This document shows positions 1-6,184 of a stretch of DNA of 6,184 bases, one piece after another. Below the pieces are notes generated by a model. The model was not told the origin of the DNA, did not search any database, and saw only the letters and a program-made list of their open reading frames with translations. The stretch's first letter is position 1; the number at the start of each line of letters is the position of its first letter. The translations under genes were made by a program, and so were the position numbers. The stretch is from Phenylobacterium sp. Lineage in GTDB: Bacteria; Pseudomonadota; Alphaproteobacteria; Caulobacterales; Caulobacteraceae. The DNA lies in assembly GCA_028290925.1 (NCBI GenBank), contig JAQGIX010000340.1, forward strand, positions 1 through 6,184, written 5' to 3'.

Positions 1-50
1 TGACGCCGCCGGCCGTGGCGCGTGCGCGCCGGCTTCAGGAGCTTTGGACC
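1..50 (+). other. Leader upstream of cusC; promoter not visible
   Basis: This short stretch precedes the chosen cusC start. It begins with TGA in frame 1, which could be the stop codon of an upstream gene, but nothing to the left can be seen. The cusC frame stays open back to the window edge and has a GTG at 15, so an N-terminally longer product is formally possible. I see no convincing -35/-10 pair and no dyad of the kind bound by CueR or CopY/CsoR-like regulators. The promoter is therefore probably outside the window, and cusC may not be the first gene of its transcript. Confidence 0.4.
37..41 (+). promoter_or_regulatory. Ribosome binding site of cusC (AGGAG)
   Basis: AGGAG lies 9 bases before the ATG at 51 and is the only good Shine-Dalgarno match in the leader. 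It decides the start: the upstream GTG at 15 has no comparable site. Starting at 51 also gives a standard signal peptide, with one Arg, a hydrophobic core and an AQA cleavage motif. Confidence 0.7.
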
Positions 51-1286
51 ATGTCCCCTATTCGATGGCTGCCGCCCCTGGCGGTCGCGGCTTGTCTCGC
101 CGGCTCGGCGCAGGCCGGCCCCTTGAGCTACGACCAGGCGCTGGCGCGCGCGCTGACGAGCGCCCCCAGCCTGGAGGCCGCGAACCTGCAGGCCCAGGCG
201 GCTCGCGCGGCGGCTCCGGCGGCGGGCGCCTTGCCCGATCCAAAGCTCAATTTCGCGGCGGAAGGCTTCCCGGTCTCGGGGCCGAACGCCGGCCGGCCCA
301 ACAGGGACGACTTCAGCGATCTTCGCCTCGGCGTCATGCAGGACGTGCCGAACGCCGGCCGCCGACGCGCCGCGGTGGCGGGTGCGAGGGCGGAGATTTC
401 GCAGGCCGACGCCGAGCGCGCGGCCGAGCTGCGGAAGGTCAGGGTGGGCGCAGCGCTCGCCTGGATCGATCTCGCCTACGCCGAGCGTCGCCTGGCGGCC
501 GCTGACGAGGTCTTGAAAGCCCTCAAGCCCCTTTGGGAGGCGCAGCCGTCCGGGGTCGCCGCAGGGCGCATCCGGCCCGGACAAGCCCTGGCGCCCGTGC
601 AGATGCGCGCCAGCCTCGAAGATAAGCGCAGCGAGCTCGCCGCCGCCGCCAGCCGCGCCCGCGCGGAGCTGACGCGCTGGACCGGCGAGCCCGGGCCGGC
701 AGCCGTGGGCGATGCGCCGCACTACGCCATCGACGAGGCCGCCCTGCACGCGTCTCTGGAGGACCACCCCTCGATCCTGGTCTCCCGCTCGGCGGTGCAG
801 CGGGCCCAGGCGGAGGTCGACGCCGCCCGCGCCGCCAAGCGCCCGGACTGGAGCTGGGAGGTGGCTTACCAGCGGCGCGACCCGAGGTTCGGCGACATGG
901 TGATGGCCGGCGTCACGGTGAGCCTGCCGCTGTTCGCAGGAAGCCGGCAGGAGCCGCTGATCGCCGCGCGGCGCGCCGAGGCCTCGAAGGCCCTGGCCGA
1001 GCGAGAGGACGCCCGCCGGACGCTCGCCGCCCAGCTCGACGGCGATCTCGCCGACCACGTGATGCACCACGAGCAGTGGCAGCGGACGCGCAACATCGTG
1101 CTGCCCGCCGCCCAGCAGCGCGCGGACCTGGAGACCCAGAGCTACGCGGCCGGCCGGGCCAACCTCGCCGACGTGCTCGACGCCATGACCGCGCTGGCGG
1201 ACGCCAAGCTCACCGCCCTTGAGCGCGAGGCCATGGTGATGCGCGACGGGGCGCGGATCGTACTCACCTACGGGAGCGACCAATGA
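51..1286 (+). CDS. cusC: TolC-family outer-membrane channel of Cus-type copper/silver efflux (CusC/CzcC-like)
   Basis: This 411-residue protein should form the trimeric outer-membrane exit duct of the CusCBA pump. It starts with a signal peptide (about 1-22, ending A-Q-A before G23). Two outer-membrane-efflux repeats follow. The first covers about 24-210, with strand segments near 63-75 and 88-107, the family-like LGVMQDVPNAGRR, and a tip around 172-191 (GRIRPGQALAPVQ). The second covers about 225-405, with strands at 266-295 ending in SLPLFAGSRQ and a tip at 364-384 (YAAGRANLADVLDAM). It is shorter than E. coli CusC (about 460 residues) and nearer to CzcC-like proteins in size. E. coli CusC is a lipoprotein. 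Here Cys15 sits in a possible V-A-A-C lipobox, but the hydrophobic stretch before it is very short, so cleavage after AQA seems likelier. Alone the protein would only be called TolC family; the Cus role comes from its neighbours. Its stop overlaps cusB by 4 bases. A start at GTG 15 would add 12 residues. Confidence 0.9.
   Translation: MSPIRWLPPLAVAACLAGSAQAGPLSYDQALARALTSAPSLEAANLQAQAARAAAPAAGALPDPKLNFAAEGFPVSGPNAGRPNRDDFSDLRLGVMQDVPNAGRRRAAVAGARAEISQADAERAAELRKVRVGAALAWIDLAYAERRLAAADEVLKALKPLWEAQPSGVAAGRIRPGQALAPVQMRASLEDKRSELAAAASRARAELTRWTGEPGPAAVGDAPHYAIDEAALHASLEDHPSILVSRSAVQRAQAEVDAARAAKRPDWSWEVAYQRRDPRFGDMVMAGVTVSLPLFAGSRQEPLIAARRAEASKALAEREDARRTLAAQLDGDLADHVMHHEQWQRTRNIVLPAAQQRADLETQSYAAGRANLADVLDAMTALADAKLTALEREAMVMRDGARIVLTYGSDQ
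1272..1276 (+). promoter_or_regulatory. Ribosome binding site of cusB (GGGAG)
   Basis: GGGAG lies inside the last codons of cusC, 6 bases before the cusB ATG at 1283. Together with the ATGA overlap it supports both the chosen start and coupled translation. Confidence 0.55.
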
Positions 1287-2515
1287 CACGGCGCCAGACA
1301 TTGATCGCCAGCGCCGGGGGAATCGCCCTCGCCATCCTGCTCGGCTTCGGCCTGGGCCGGATCGCCAAGGCGCCGCCGCCGGCGCCTGCGGCCCAGCAGA
1401 ACGGTCGGCCGCTCTACTGGTACGACCCGATGGTCCCCGGCCAGCATTTCGACAAGCCCGGCAAGTCGCCGTTCATGGACATGCAGCTGCTGCCCAAATA
1501 TGCGGGCGAGGCGCCCGGCGGCGCGGGCGTGCAGATCGACCCGGCCAAGGTCCAGAACCTCGGCGTGCGGCTCGCCACGGTCGAGCGCGGAACCCTGCCC
1601 AGCGGCATCGCCACGACCGGCACGGTCGACTTCGACGAGCGCGACGTGGCCGTGGTCCAGGCCAAGGCCGCCGGCTTCGTGCAGCGGGTCTATAGCCGAG
1701 CGCCCGGCGACGTGCTGGGCGCGGGCGCCCCGCTCGCAGACCTGCTGATCCCCGACTGGGCCGGCGCGCAGGGCGAGTACCTGGCGGTGCGCCGCACCGG
1801 CGATGCGGCGCTGATCCGCGCGGCCCGGCAGCGGTTGCAGCTGCTGGGCATGGCGCCGGCGCTGATCGATGCGGTCGAGCGGAGCGGCCGGGTCCGCAAC
1901 GTCGTAACGGTCGCCACACCGATGGGCGGCACGATCAAGACGCTGGGCGTGCGCGCCGGCATGGCAGTCACGGCCGGCCAGACCCTGGCGGAGGTCAACG
2001 GCCTCTCCCGCGTCTGGCTGAACGCCGCCGTGCCGGAGGCCATGGCCGGCGACGTGCGGCTTGGCCAGGGCGCCACCGCGACGCTCGCAGCCTACCCCGG
2101 CAAGGTGTTCGCCGGCCGGGTCACCGCCATCCTGCCGCAGGCCCAGACGGAGAGCCGCACGCTGACGGCGCGCATCGAACTGCCGAACCCACGCGGACGG
2201 TTGCGGCCCGGCATGTTCGCGAGCGTCCAGTTCGGCGGCCAGCCGCAACCGGCCCTGCTCGTGCCGTCCGAGGCCGTCATCCGCACCGGTCGCCGGACAC
2301 TGGTCATGCTCGCTCAGCCCGGCGGACGCTTCCAGCCGGCGGAAATCCAGGCGGGCCGGGAGGCAGGCGACCGAACCGAAGTGCTGGCAGGGCTTTCGGA
2401 GGGGGAAAAAGTCGTCGCCTCGGGTCAATTCCTCCTCGACAGCGAGGCCAGCCTGTCGGACCTCCAGGCGCGGCCCATCTCCGCGACCAGCCCCACCGCC
2501 CCGGTCGCCCGATGA
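1283..2515 (+). CDS. cusB: CusB-type periplasmic adaptor (membrane fusion protein) of the Cu(I)/Ag(I) efflux pump
   Basis: This 410-residue protein bridges the CusA pump and the CusC channel and receives metal from CusF. E. coli CusB is about 407 residues. An N-terminal hydrophobic segment (about 7-25) probably anchors it in the inner membrane. The heavy-metal-binding domain follows at about 43-74 and contains YWYDPM, FDKPGKSPFMDM and LLPKYA. Met50, Met65 and Met67 have the same 15 and 2 spacing as the Cu/Ag ligands M49, M64 and M66 of E. coli CusB. Next come a split barrel-sandwich (lipoyl-like) domain (about 120-156 and 208-240), an alpha-hairpin between its halves (about 158-203), a beta-barrel (about 243-316) and a membrane-proximal domain (about 320-395). 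The tail ends at PISATSPTAPVAR, so this is not one of the family members with a fused C-terminal CusF domain; CusF is encoded separately. It overlaps cusC and cusA by 4 bases each. The Met motif argues against a CzcB (Zn/Co/Cd) adaptor. Confidence 0.95.
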   Translation: MTRRQTLIASAGGIALAILLGFGLGRIAKAPPPAPAAQQNGRPLYWYDPMVPGQHFDKPGKSPFMDMQLLPKYAGEAPGGAGVQIDPAKVQNLGVRLATVERGTLPSGIATTGTVDFDERDVAVVQAKAAGFVQRVYSRAPGDVLGAGAPLADLLIPDWAGAQGEYLAVRRTGDAALIRAARQRLQLLGMAPALIDAVERSGRVRNVVTVATPMGGTIKTLGVRAGMAVTAGQTLAEVNGLSRVWLNAAVPEAMAGDVRLGQGATATLAAYPGKVFAGRVTAILPQAQTESRTLTARIELPNPRGRLRPGMFASVQFGGQPQPALLVPSEAVIRTGRRTLVMLAQPGGRFQPAEIQAGREAGDRTEVLAGLSEGEKVVASGQFLLDSEASLSDLQARPISATSPTAPVAR

Positions 2516-5500
2516 TCGCCGCCCTGATCCGCGCCTCGGTGCGCGGCCGGCTCCTGGTGTTGCTTGCCGCCGTCGCGCTGCTGATCGCCGGATTGATCGC
2601 CGTGCGCTCGACGCCGGTGGACGCCCTGCCGGACCTCTCCGACACCCAGGTGATCATCCGCACCAGCTATCCGGGCCAGGCGCCGCAGGTGGTCGAGGAC
2701 CAGGTCACCTATCCGCTGACCACCACCATGCTCTCAGTGCCGGGCGCCAAGACGGTGCGCGGCTACTCGTTCTTCGGCGACAGCTTCGTCTACGTCCTGT
2801 TCGAGGACGGGACCGACCTCTACTGGGCCCGCTCGCGGGTGCTGGAATACCTGAACCAGGTGCAGGGCCGCCTGCCGGCCGCCGCCAAGGCCTTGCTCGG
2901 GCCCGACGCCACCGGCGTCGGCTGGGTCTATGAATACGCCCTGGCCGACCGCAGCGGTCGGCACGACCTGGCCCAGCTCCGCAGCCTGCAGGACTGGTTC
3001 CTCCGCTACGAGCTGAAGACCCTGCCGGGCGTCGCCGAGGTGGCCAGCATCGGCGGCATGGTCCGCGAGTATCAGGTGGTGCTCGATCCGGTGCGGCTGG
3101 TGGCTTTGGGCGTCACCCACGACCAGGCGGTGGAGGCCATCCGCCGCGCCAACCAGGAAGCCGGCGGCTCGGTGCTGGAGATGGGCGAGGCCGAGTACAT
3201 GGTCCGCGCCTCGGGCTACCTGAAGAGCCTGGACGATTTCCGCGCCATTCCGCTGCGCACCGCGGCCGGCGGCGTGCCGGTCACGCTGGGCCAGGTGGCG
3301 ACGATCCAGATCGGGCCGGAGATGCGGCGCGGCGTCGCCGAGCTGAACGGCCAGGGCGAGGTGGCGGGCGGCGTGGTGATCATGCGCTCCGGCAAGAACG
3401 CGCGGACAACCATCGCCGGGGTGAAGCAGAAGCTGGAAGAGCTGAAGCGCAGTCTGCCCCCCGGCGTCGAGGTCGTCACGACCTACGACCGTTCGCAGCT
3501 CATCGACCGGGCGATCTCCAATTTGACTCAGAAGCTGGTCGAGGAGTTCGTCATCGTGGCCCTCGTCTGCGGCCTGTTCCTCTGGCACGGCCGCTCGGCG
3601 CTGGTGGCGATCGTCACCCTGCCGCTGGGCGTGCTGTTCGCCTTCCTGGTCATGCGGCTGCAGGGCGTGAACGCCAACATCATGTCGCTGGGCGGCATCG
3701 CCATCGCCATCGGGGCCATGGTCGACGCGGCCGTGGTGATGATCGAGAACGCCCACAAGCGGCTGGAGCGCTGGGCGCGCGAGCATCCCGGCCAGGCGAT
3801 GAGCACCGACACCCGCTGGGCGGTCGTCACAGAGGCCGCCGCCGAGGTCGGACCGGCGCTGTTCCTCAGCCTGGTGATCATCACCCTGTCGTTCGTGCCG
3901 GTCTTCGCGTTGCAGGCGCAGGAAGGCCGGCTGTTCTCGCCGCTGGCCTTCACCAAGAGCTACGCCATGGCGGGCGCCGCGATCCTGTCGGTGACGCTCG
4001 TACCAGTGCTGATGGGCTACCTGATCCGCGGCCGCATCCCGGCCGAGCACGAAAACCCGCTGAACCGCTGGCTCGCCGCCGCCTATCGTCCCGCCATCGA
4101 CTGGACCTTGCGGCGACCGCGCACGGTGCTGGTCATTGCGCTGTTGGCCTTCGCGACCACCGCCTGGCCGCTCAGCCGCCTGGGCGGCGAGTTCATCCCG
4201 GCGATGGACGAGGGCGACCTGCTCTACATGCCCTCGGCCCTGCCGGGGATCTCCGCCGCCAAGGCCTCCGACCTGCTTCAGCAGACCGACCGGCTGATCA
4301 GGACGGTGCCGGAGGTGGCCACCGTATTCGGTAAGGCAGGCCGCGCCGAGAGCGCCACCGATCCCGCCCCGATGGAGATGTTCGAGACGACCATACAGTT
4401 CAAGCCGCGGGACCAGTGGCGGCCCGGCCTGACGCCGGAGAAGCTGACGGCCGAGCTGGACCGGGTGGTGCAGGTTCCCGGCCTCGTCAACGTCTGGGTC
4501 CCGCCGATCCGCAACCGCATCGACATGCTGGCGACCGGCATCAAGAGCCCCATCGGCGTGAAGGTCTCGGGGACCAATCTCGCCGACCTGGACCGGGCGG
4601 CTGCGGCCGTGGAGGCGGCGGCGAAGCGCACGCCGGGCGTCAGCTCCGCGCTGGCCGAACGGCTAACCGGCGGGCGCTATGTGGACGTGCAGGTCGACCG
4701 CGCGGCGGCCGGGCGCTTCGGCCTGAACATCGCCGACGTGCAATCCATCGTCTCTGGAGCCATCGGCGGCGAGACCGTCGGCGAGACGGTGGAGGGCGTC
4801 GCGCGCTATCCGATCAGCGTCCGCTATCCACGCGAGCTGCGCGACAGCCTGGAAGGCCTTCGGGCGCTGCCGATCCTCACCGCCTCGGGCCAGCAGATCA
4901 CGTTGGGCACGGTCGCCCGCGTCGACGTCGCCGACGGCCCGCCGATGCTGAAGACCGAGAACGCCCGGCCCTCCACCTGGGTCTATGTGGACGTGCGCGG
5001 GCGCGACCTGAACTCCGTGGTCACCGAACTCCGGCGTGCGGTGGCGAAGGACGTGAAGCTGCCGCCGGGCGTCTCCATCGCCTACTCCGGCCAGTTCGAA
5101 TATCTCCAGCGCGCCGCCGAGCGGCTCAAGCTGGTGGTGCCGGCGACGCTCGTGATCATCTTCCTGCTGCTCTACGCGACGTTCCGGCGGTGGGACGAGG
5201 CGGCGCTGATCATGGCCACCCTGCCCTTCGCGCTGACGGGCGGTGTCTGGATCCTCTACCTGCTGGGCTTCCACCAGTCGGTGGCCACCGGCGTCGGCTT
5301 CATCGCCCTGGCCGGCGTCGCCGCCGAGTTCGGCGTCGTCATGCTGATCTACCTGAAGCAGGCGCTGGCCGAGCACGGACCCGCCGAGCTGGCCGAGGCC
5401 GTGCGCGAAGGCGCACTGCTGCGGGTGCGGCCCAAGGCGATGACCGTCGCGGTGATCCTCGCCGGTTTGACGCCGATCCTGATCGGCCACGGCGCCGGCT

Positions 5501-5658
5501 CGGAAGTGATGAGCCGCATCGCCGCCCCGATGATCGGCGGCATGCTCACCGCGCCACTGCTCTCGATGCTGGTCATCCCCGCCGGCTACCTGCTGCTCCG
5601 GCGCCGACGGCCACTACCCAAACGCTCCACGACGTCGACCCAAGGAGAAACCCCATGA
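2512..5658 (+). CDS. cusA: CusA-type heavy-metal RND pump, Cu(I)/Ag(I):proton antiporter
   Basis: This 1048-residue inner-membrane pump (E. coli CusA is 1047) exports Cu(I)/Ag(I) in exchange for protons. It is full length with RND topology: TM1 about 14-32, a porter loop about 35-335, TM2-TM6 about 340-503, TM7 about 538-556, a second loop about 560-870, and TM8-TM12 about 874-1028. The three-Met binding site is present at Met573 (LYM), Met623 (MEM) and Met672 (IDM), the same numbers as in E. coli. The TM Met pairs 410/501 and 403/486 are also present, as is 391 paired with Met1000 (E. coli M1009, moved by a loop 9 residues shorter after TM10). Met271 at the funnel is kept, but its E. coli partner M755 is Thr here. 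The proton relay is Asp405 (AMVDAAVVM), Glu939 (AAEFG) and Lys975 (RVRPKAM, E. coli K984). These residues mark the copper/silver class rather than CzcA. No Shine-Dalgarno is visible before the ATG, so translation probably depends on cusB. The C-terminal tail (about 1030-1048) is basic and hydrophilic. Confidence 0.98.
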   Translation: MIAALIRASVRGRLLVLLAAVALLIAGLIAVRSTPVDALPDLSDTQVIIRTSYPGQAPQVVEDQVTYPLTTTMLSVPGAKTVRGYSFFGDSFVYVLFEDGTDLYWARSRVLEYLNQVQGRLPAAAKALLGPDATGVGWVYEYALADRSGRHDLAQLRSLQDWFLRYELKTLPGVAEVASIGGMVREYQVVLDPVRLVALGVTHDQAVEAIRRANQEAGGSVLEMGEAEYMVRASGYLKSLDDFRAIPLRTAAGGVPVTLGQVATIQIGPEMRRGVAELNGQGEVAGGVVIMRSGKNARTTIAGVKQKLEELKRSLPPGVEVVTTYDRSQLIDRAISNLTQKLVEEFVIVALVCGLFLWHGRSALVAIVTLPLGVLFAFLVMRLQGVNANIMSLGGIAIAIGAMVDAAVVMIENAHKRLERWAREHPGQAMSTDTRWAVVTEAAAEVGPALFLSLVIITLSFVPVFALQAQEGRLFSPLAFTKSYAMAGAAILSVTLVPVLMGYLIRGRIPAEHENPLNRWLAAAYRPAIDWTLRRPRTVLVIALLAFATTAWPLSRLGGEFIPAMDEGDLLYMPSALPGISAAKASDLLQQTDRLIRTVPEVATVFGKAGRAESATDPAPMEMFETTIQFKPRDQWRPGLTPEKLTAELDRVVQVPGLVNVWVPPIRNRIDMLATGIKSPIGVKVSGTNLADLDRAAAAVEAAAKRTPGVSSALAERLTGGRYVDVQVDRAAAGRFGLNIADVQSIVSGAIGGETVGETVEGVARYPISVRYPRELRDSLEGLRALPILTASGQQITLGTVARVDVADGPPMLKTENARPSTWVYVDVRGRDLNSVVTELRRAVAKDVKLPPGVSIAYSGQFEYLQRAAERLKLVVPATLVIIFLLLYATFRRWDEAALIMATLPFALTGGVWILYLLGFHQSVATGVGFIALAGVAAEFGVVMLIYLKQALAEHGPAELAEAVREGALLRVRPKAMTVAVILAGLTPILIGHGAGSEVMSRIAAPMIGGMLTAPLLSMLVIPAGYLLLRRRRPLPKRSTTSTQGETP
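5642..5648 (+). promoter_or_regulatory. Strong ribosome binding site of cusF (AAGGAGA)
   Basis: AAGGAGA ends 6 bases before the cusF ATG at 5655 and is the best Shine-Dalgarno match in the window. It lies within the last codons of cusA. It fixes the cusF start and suggests the small metallochaperone is translated more often than the pump before it. Confidence 0.8.
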
Positions 5659-6050
5659 AGCGCCTGATCCTGACCACCGCCGCTGTCGCCTTCGCCGCCA
5701 GCCTTGCGGCCTGCGGCAAGGAGGAGGCCTCGGCGCCGGCCGCTGCGCCCGCCCCACCGGCCTCGATCACGAACACCACGCCAGCCGCAGGGTCTGACAT
5801 GTCGAAGATGGACATGTCAGCTGGGGCCAAGATGGCCAAGGGCTCCGGCACGGTCACCGGCGTGGACGCCACGGCCGGCACGATCACCCTGGACCACGGC
5901 CCGATCCCGGAGGCCAACTGGCCCGCAATGACCATGACGTTCAAGGCCTCGCGCGAACTCGCCAAGTCCGTAAAGGTCGGCGACAAGGCCAGCTTCGAGT
6001 TGAAGCTCCAGAACGGCAGCGGCGAGATCACCGCGATCCGGCGTCAGTAG
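5655..6050 (+). CDS. cusF: CusF-type periplasmic Cu(I)/Ag(I) metallochaperone, predicted lipoprotein
   Basis: This 131-residue protein should bind Cu(I)/Ag(I) in the periplasm and deliver it to CusB. Residues 1-19 form a signal sequence ending in a lipobox, L-A-A-C at 17-20, followed by Gly21. It is therefore probably acylated at Cys20, and the lack of Asp after the Cys suggests transport to the outer membrane. Residues 22-46 are an Ala/Pro-rich linker and 47-60 a Met-rich stretch (Met49, 52, 54, 60). The CusF beta-barrel domain covers about 62-130. Its metal site is complete: His81, Trp89, Met92 and Met94, in HGPIPEANWPAMTM. The spacing equals that of H36, W44, M47 and M49 in E. coli CusF, where Trp caps the metal by a cation-pi contact. 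E. coli CusF is soluble, about 110 residues, and encoded between cusC and cusB; here the gene is last and its product longer. It overlaps cusA by 4 bases and has its own strong ribosome binding site. Confidence 0.95.
   Translation: MKRLILTTAAVAFAASLAACGKEEASAPAAAPAPPASITNTTPAAGSDMSKMDMSAGAKMAKGSGTVTGVDATAGTITLDHGPIPEANWPAMTMTFKASRELAKSVKVGDKASFELKLQNGSGEITAIRRQ
5796..5818 (+). repeat. Two copies of the 8-base palindrome GACATGTC within cusF
   Basis: GACATGTC occurs at 5796-5803 and again at 5811-5818. Both copies are read in frame as Asp-Met-Ser, in the Met-rich linker of CusF (48-50 and 53-55). The copies are 15 bases apart start to start, a whole number of codons, which fits a small internal duplication or selection for the Met motif. 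I see no reason to treat it as an operator, since it lies deep inside a coding region. Confidence 0.5.
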
Positions 6051-6052
6051 GC

Positions 6053-6184
6053 TCACTCGTACCTGAGCGCACCCACCGGCTTGGAGCGGGCCACGTTCAG
6101 GGCGTGGACGAACACCGTCGCCCAGGCGATCACGAGGGCGCCCAACCCCGCGACGGCGAAGGTCCAGGGCGCCAAGTCCACGTG
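6053..6184 (-). CDS. C-terminal end of an FtsX/MacB-type ABC transporter permease (partial)
   Basis: Reading the minus strand from the window edge gives 43 residues and a TGA stop; the rest of the gene lies beyond the right end. The segment has one predicted membrane helix (APWTFAVAGLGALVIAWATV) and then a short cytoplasmic tail with ARSKPVGALRYE. That ending (Ala-Arg, then a Pro-Val-x-x-Leu-Arg-Tyr-Glu tail) is typical of FtsX/MacB-like permeases, whose last TM is followed by such a tail. These proteins work with an ATPase partner, but the substrate cannot be told from this fragment. The gene faces the Cus operon tail to tail, with two bases between the stop codons, so it is a separate transcript and nothing ties it to metal efflux. 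Confidence 0.8.
   Translation of the reverse strand, partial: HVDLAPWTFAVAGLGALVIAWATVFVHALNVARSKPVGALRYE

Noticed and set aside
44..505. 153-codon plus-strand frame overlapping the start of cusC
   Set aside because: It is Arg/Gly-rich without family features and lies wholly inside a well-supported cusC. It could hide the tail of an upstream gene only if that gene had no stop before 505, which is unlikely.
2734..4050. 438-codon open frame on the minus strand inside cusA
   Set aside because: It is a mirror of cusA codons in a GC-rich genome: His/Gln/Asp/Arg-rich with no domain and no ribosome site. The same applies to the minus-strand frames at 1268-2428 and 4663-5490.
1283..5658. CzcBA-type (zinc/cobalt/cadmium) pump as an alternative identity
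   Set aside because: The Met ligands of CusB (50, 65, 67), CusA (573, 623, 672) and the neighbouring CusF site are specific to the monovalent copper/silver class.
5796..5818. Paired GACATGTC palindromes as a metal-regulator operator
   Set aside because: They lie in the middle of cusF and are fully explained by two Asp-Met-Ser codon triplets; no promoter elements are near.
4416..6050. Long open frame of 544 codons reading through the 3' half of cusA into cusF
   Set aside because: Upstream of 5655 the product is Arg/Gly/Pro-rich with no recognisable domain, as expected for an off-frame reading of GC-rich DNA. cusA in the other frame is clearly real, and cusF has its own strong ribosome site, start and signal sequence at 5655, so this is not a fusion protein.
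6051..6068. Dyad GCTCA...TGAGC as a terminator
   Set aside because: The stem is only 5 base pairs with an 8-base loop and no following T-run on either strand. It also lies in the coding end of the permease.

Overview
The window holds one tightly packed copper/silver efflux operon of the Cus type, running left to right (cusC-cusB-cusA-cusF). The last ~130 bases carry the 3' end of an unrelated gene on the opposite strand. The very high GC content, the strong G/C preference at third codon positions and the protein styles suggest a GC-rich proteobacterium. An alphaproteobacterium such as a member of the Caulobacteraceae is plausible, but the sequence alone does not prove it.

Layout. Bases 1-50 are a short leader with a Shine-Dalgarno site. 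Then come an outer-membrane TolC-family channel (51-1286), a periplasmic adaptor (1283-2515), the inner-membrane heavy-metal RND pump (2512-5658) and a small CusF-type metallochaperone (5655-6050). Each of the three internal junctions is the same 4-base ATGA overlap, so translation is probably coupled from end to end. Bases 6053-6184 on the minus strand encode the last 43 residues of an FtsX/MacB-type ABC transporter permease. It converges on the operon with only 2 bases between the stop codons.

How the genes work together. In the model known from E. coli Cus, CusF binds Cu(I) or Ag(I) in the periplasm and passes it to Met residues at the N terminus of CusB. CusA takes the ion through its three-Met site and the CusC channel releases it outside the cell; proton flow through CusA drives the cycle. 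Nearly every known metal or proton-relay residue of this path can be found here. Specificity for monovalent copper/silver, rather than Zn/Co/Cd, is therefore well supported.

Departures from the E. coli layout: cusF is last rather than second, CusF looks like a membrane-anchored lipoprotein with an added Met-rich linker, CusC appears not to be lipidated in the usual way, and one methionine of the CusA relay is replaced by threonine. No regulator, promoter, mobile element, RNA gene or CRISPR array is visible. I found no evidence of a wholly new system; the interest lies in these variations.
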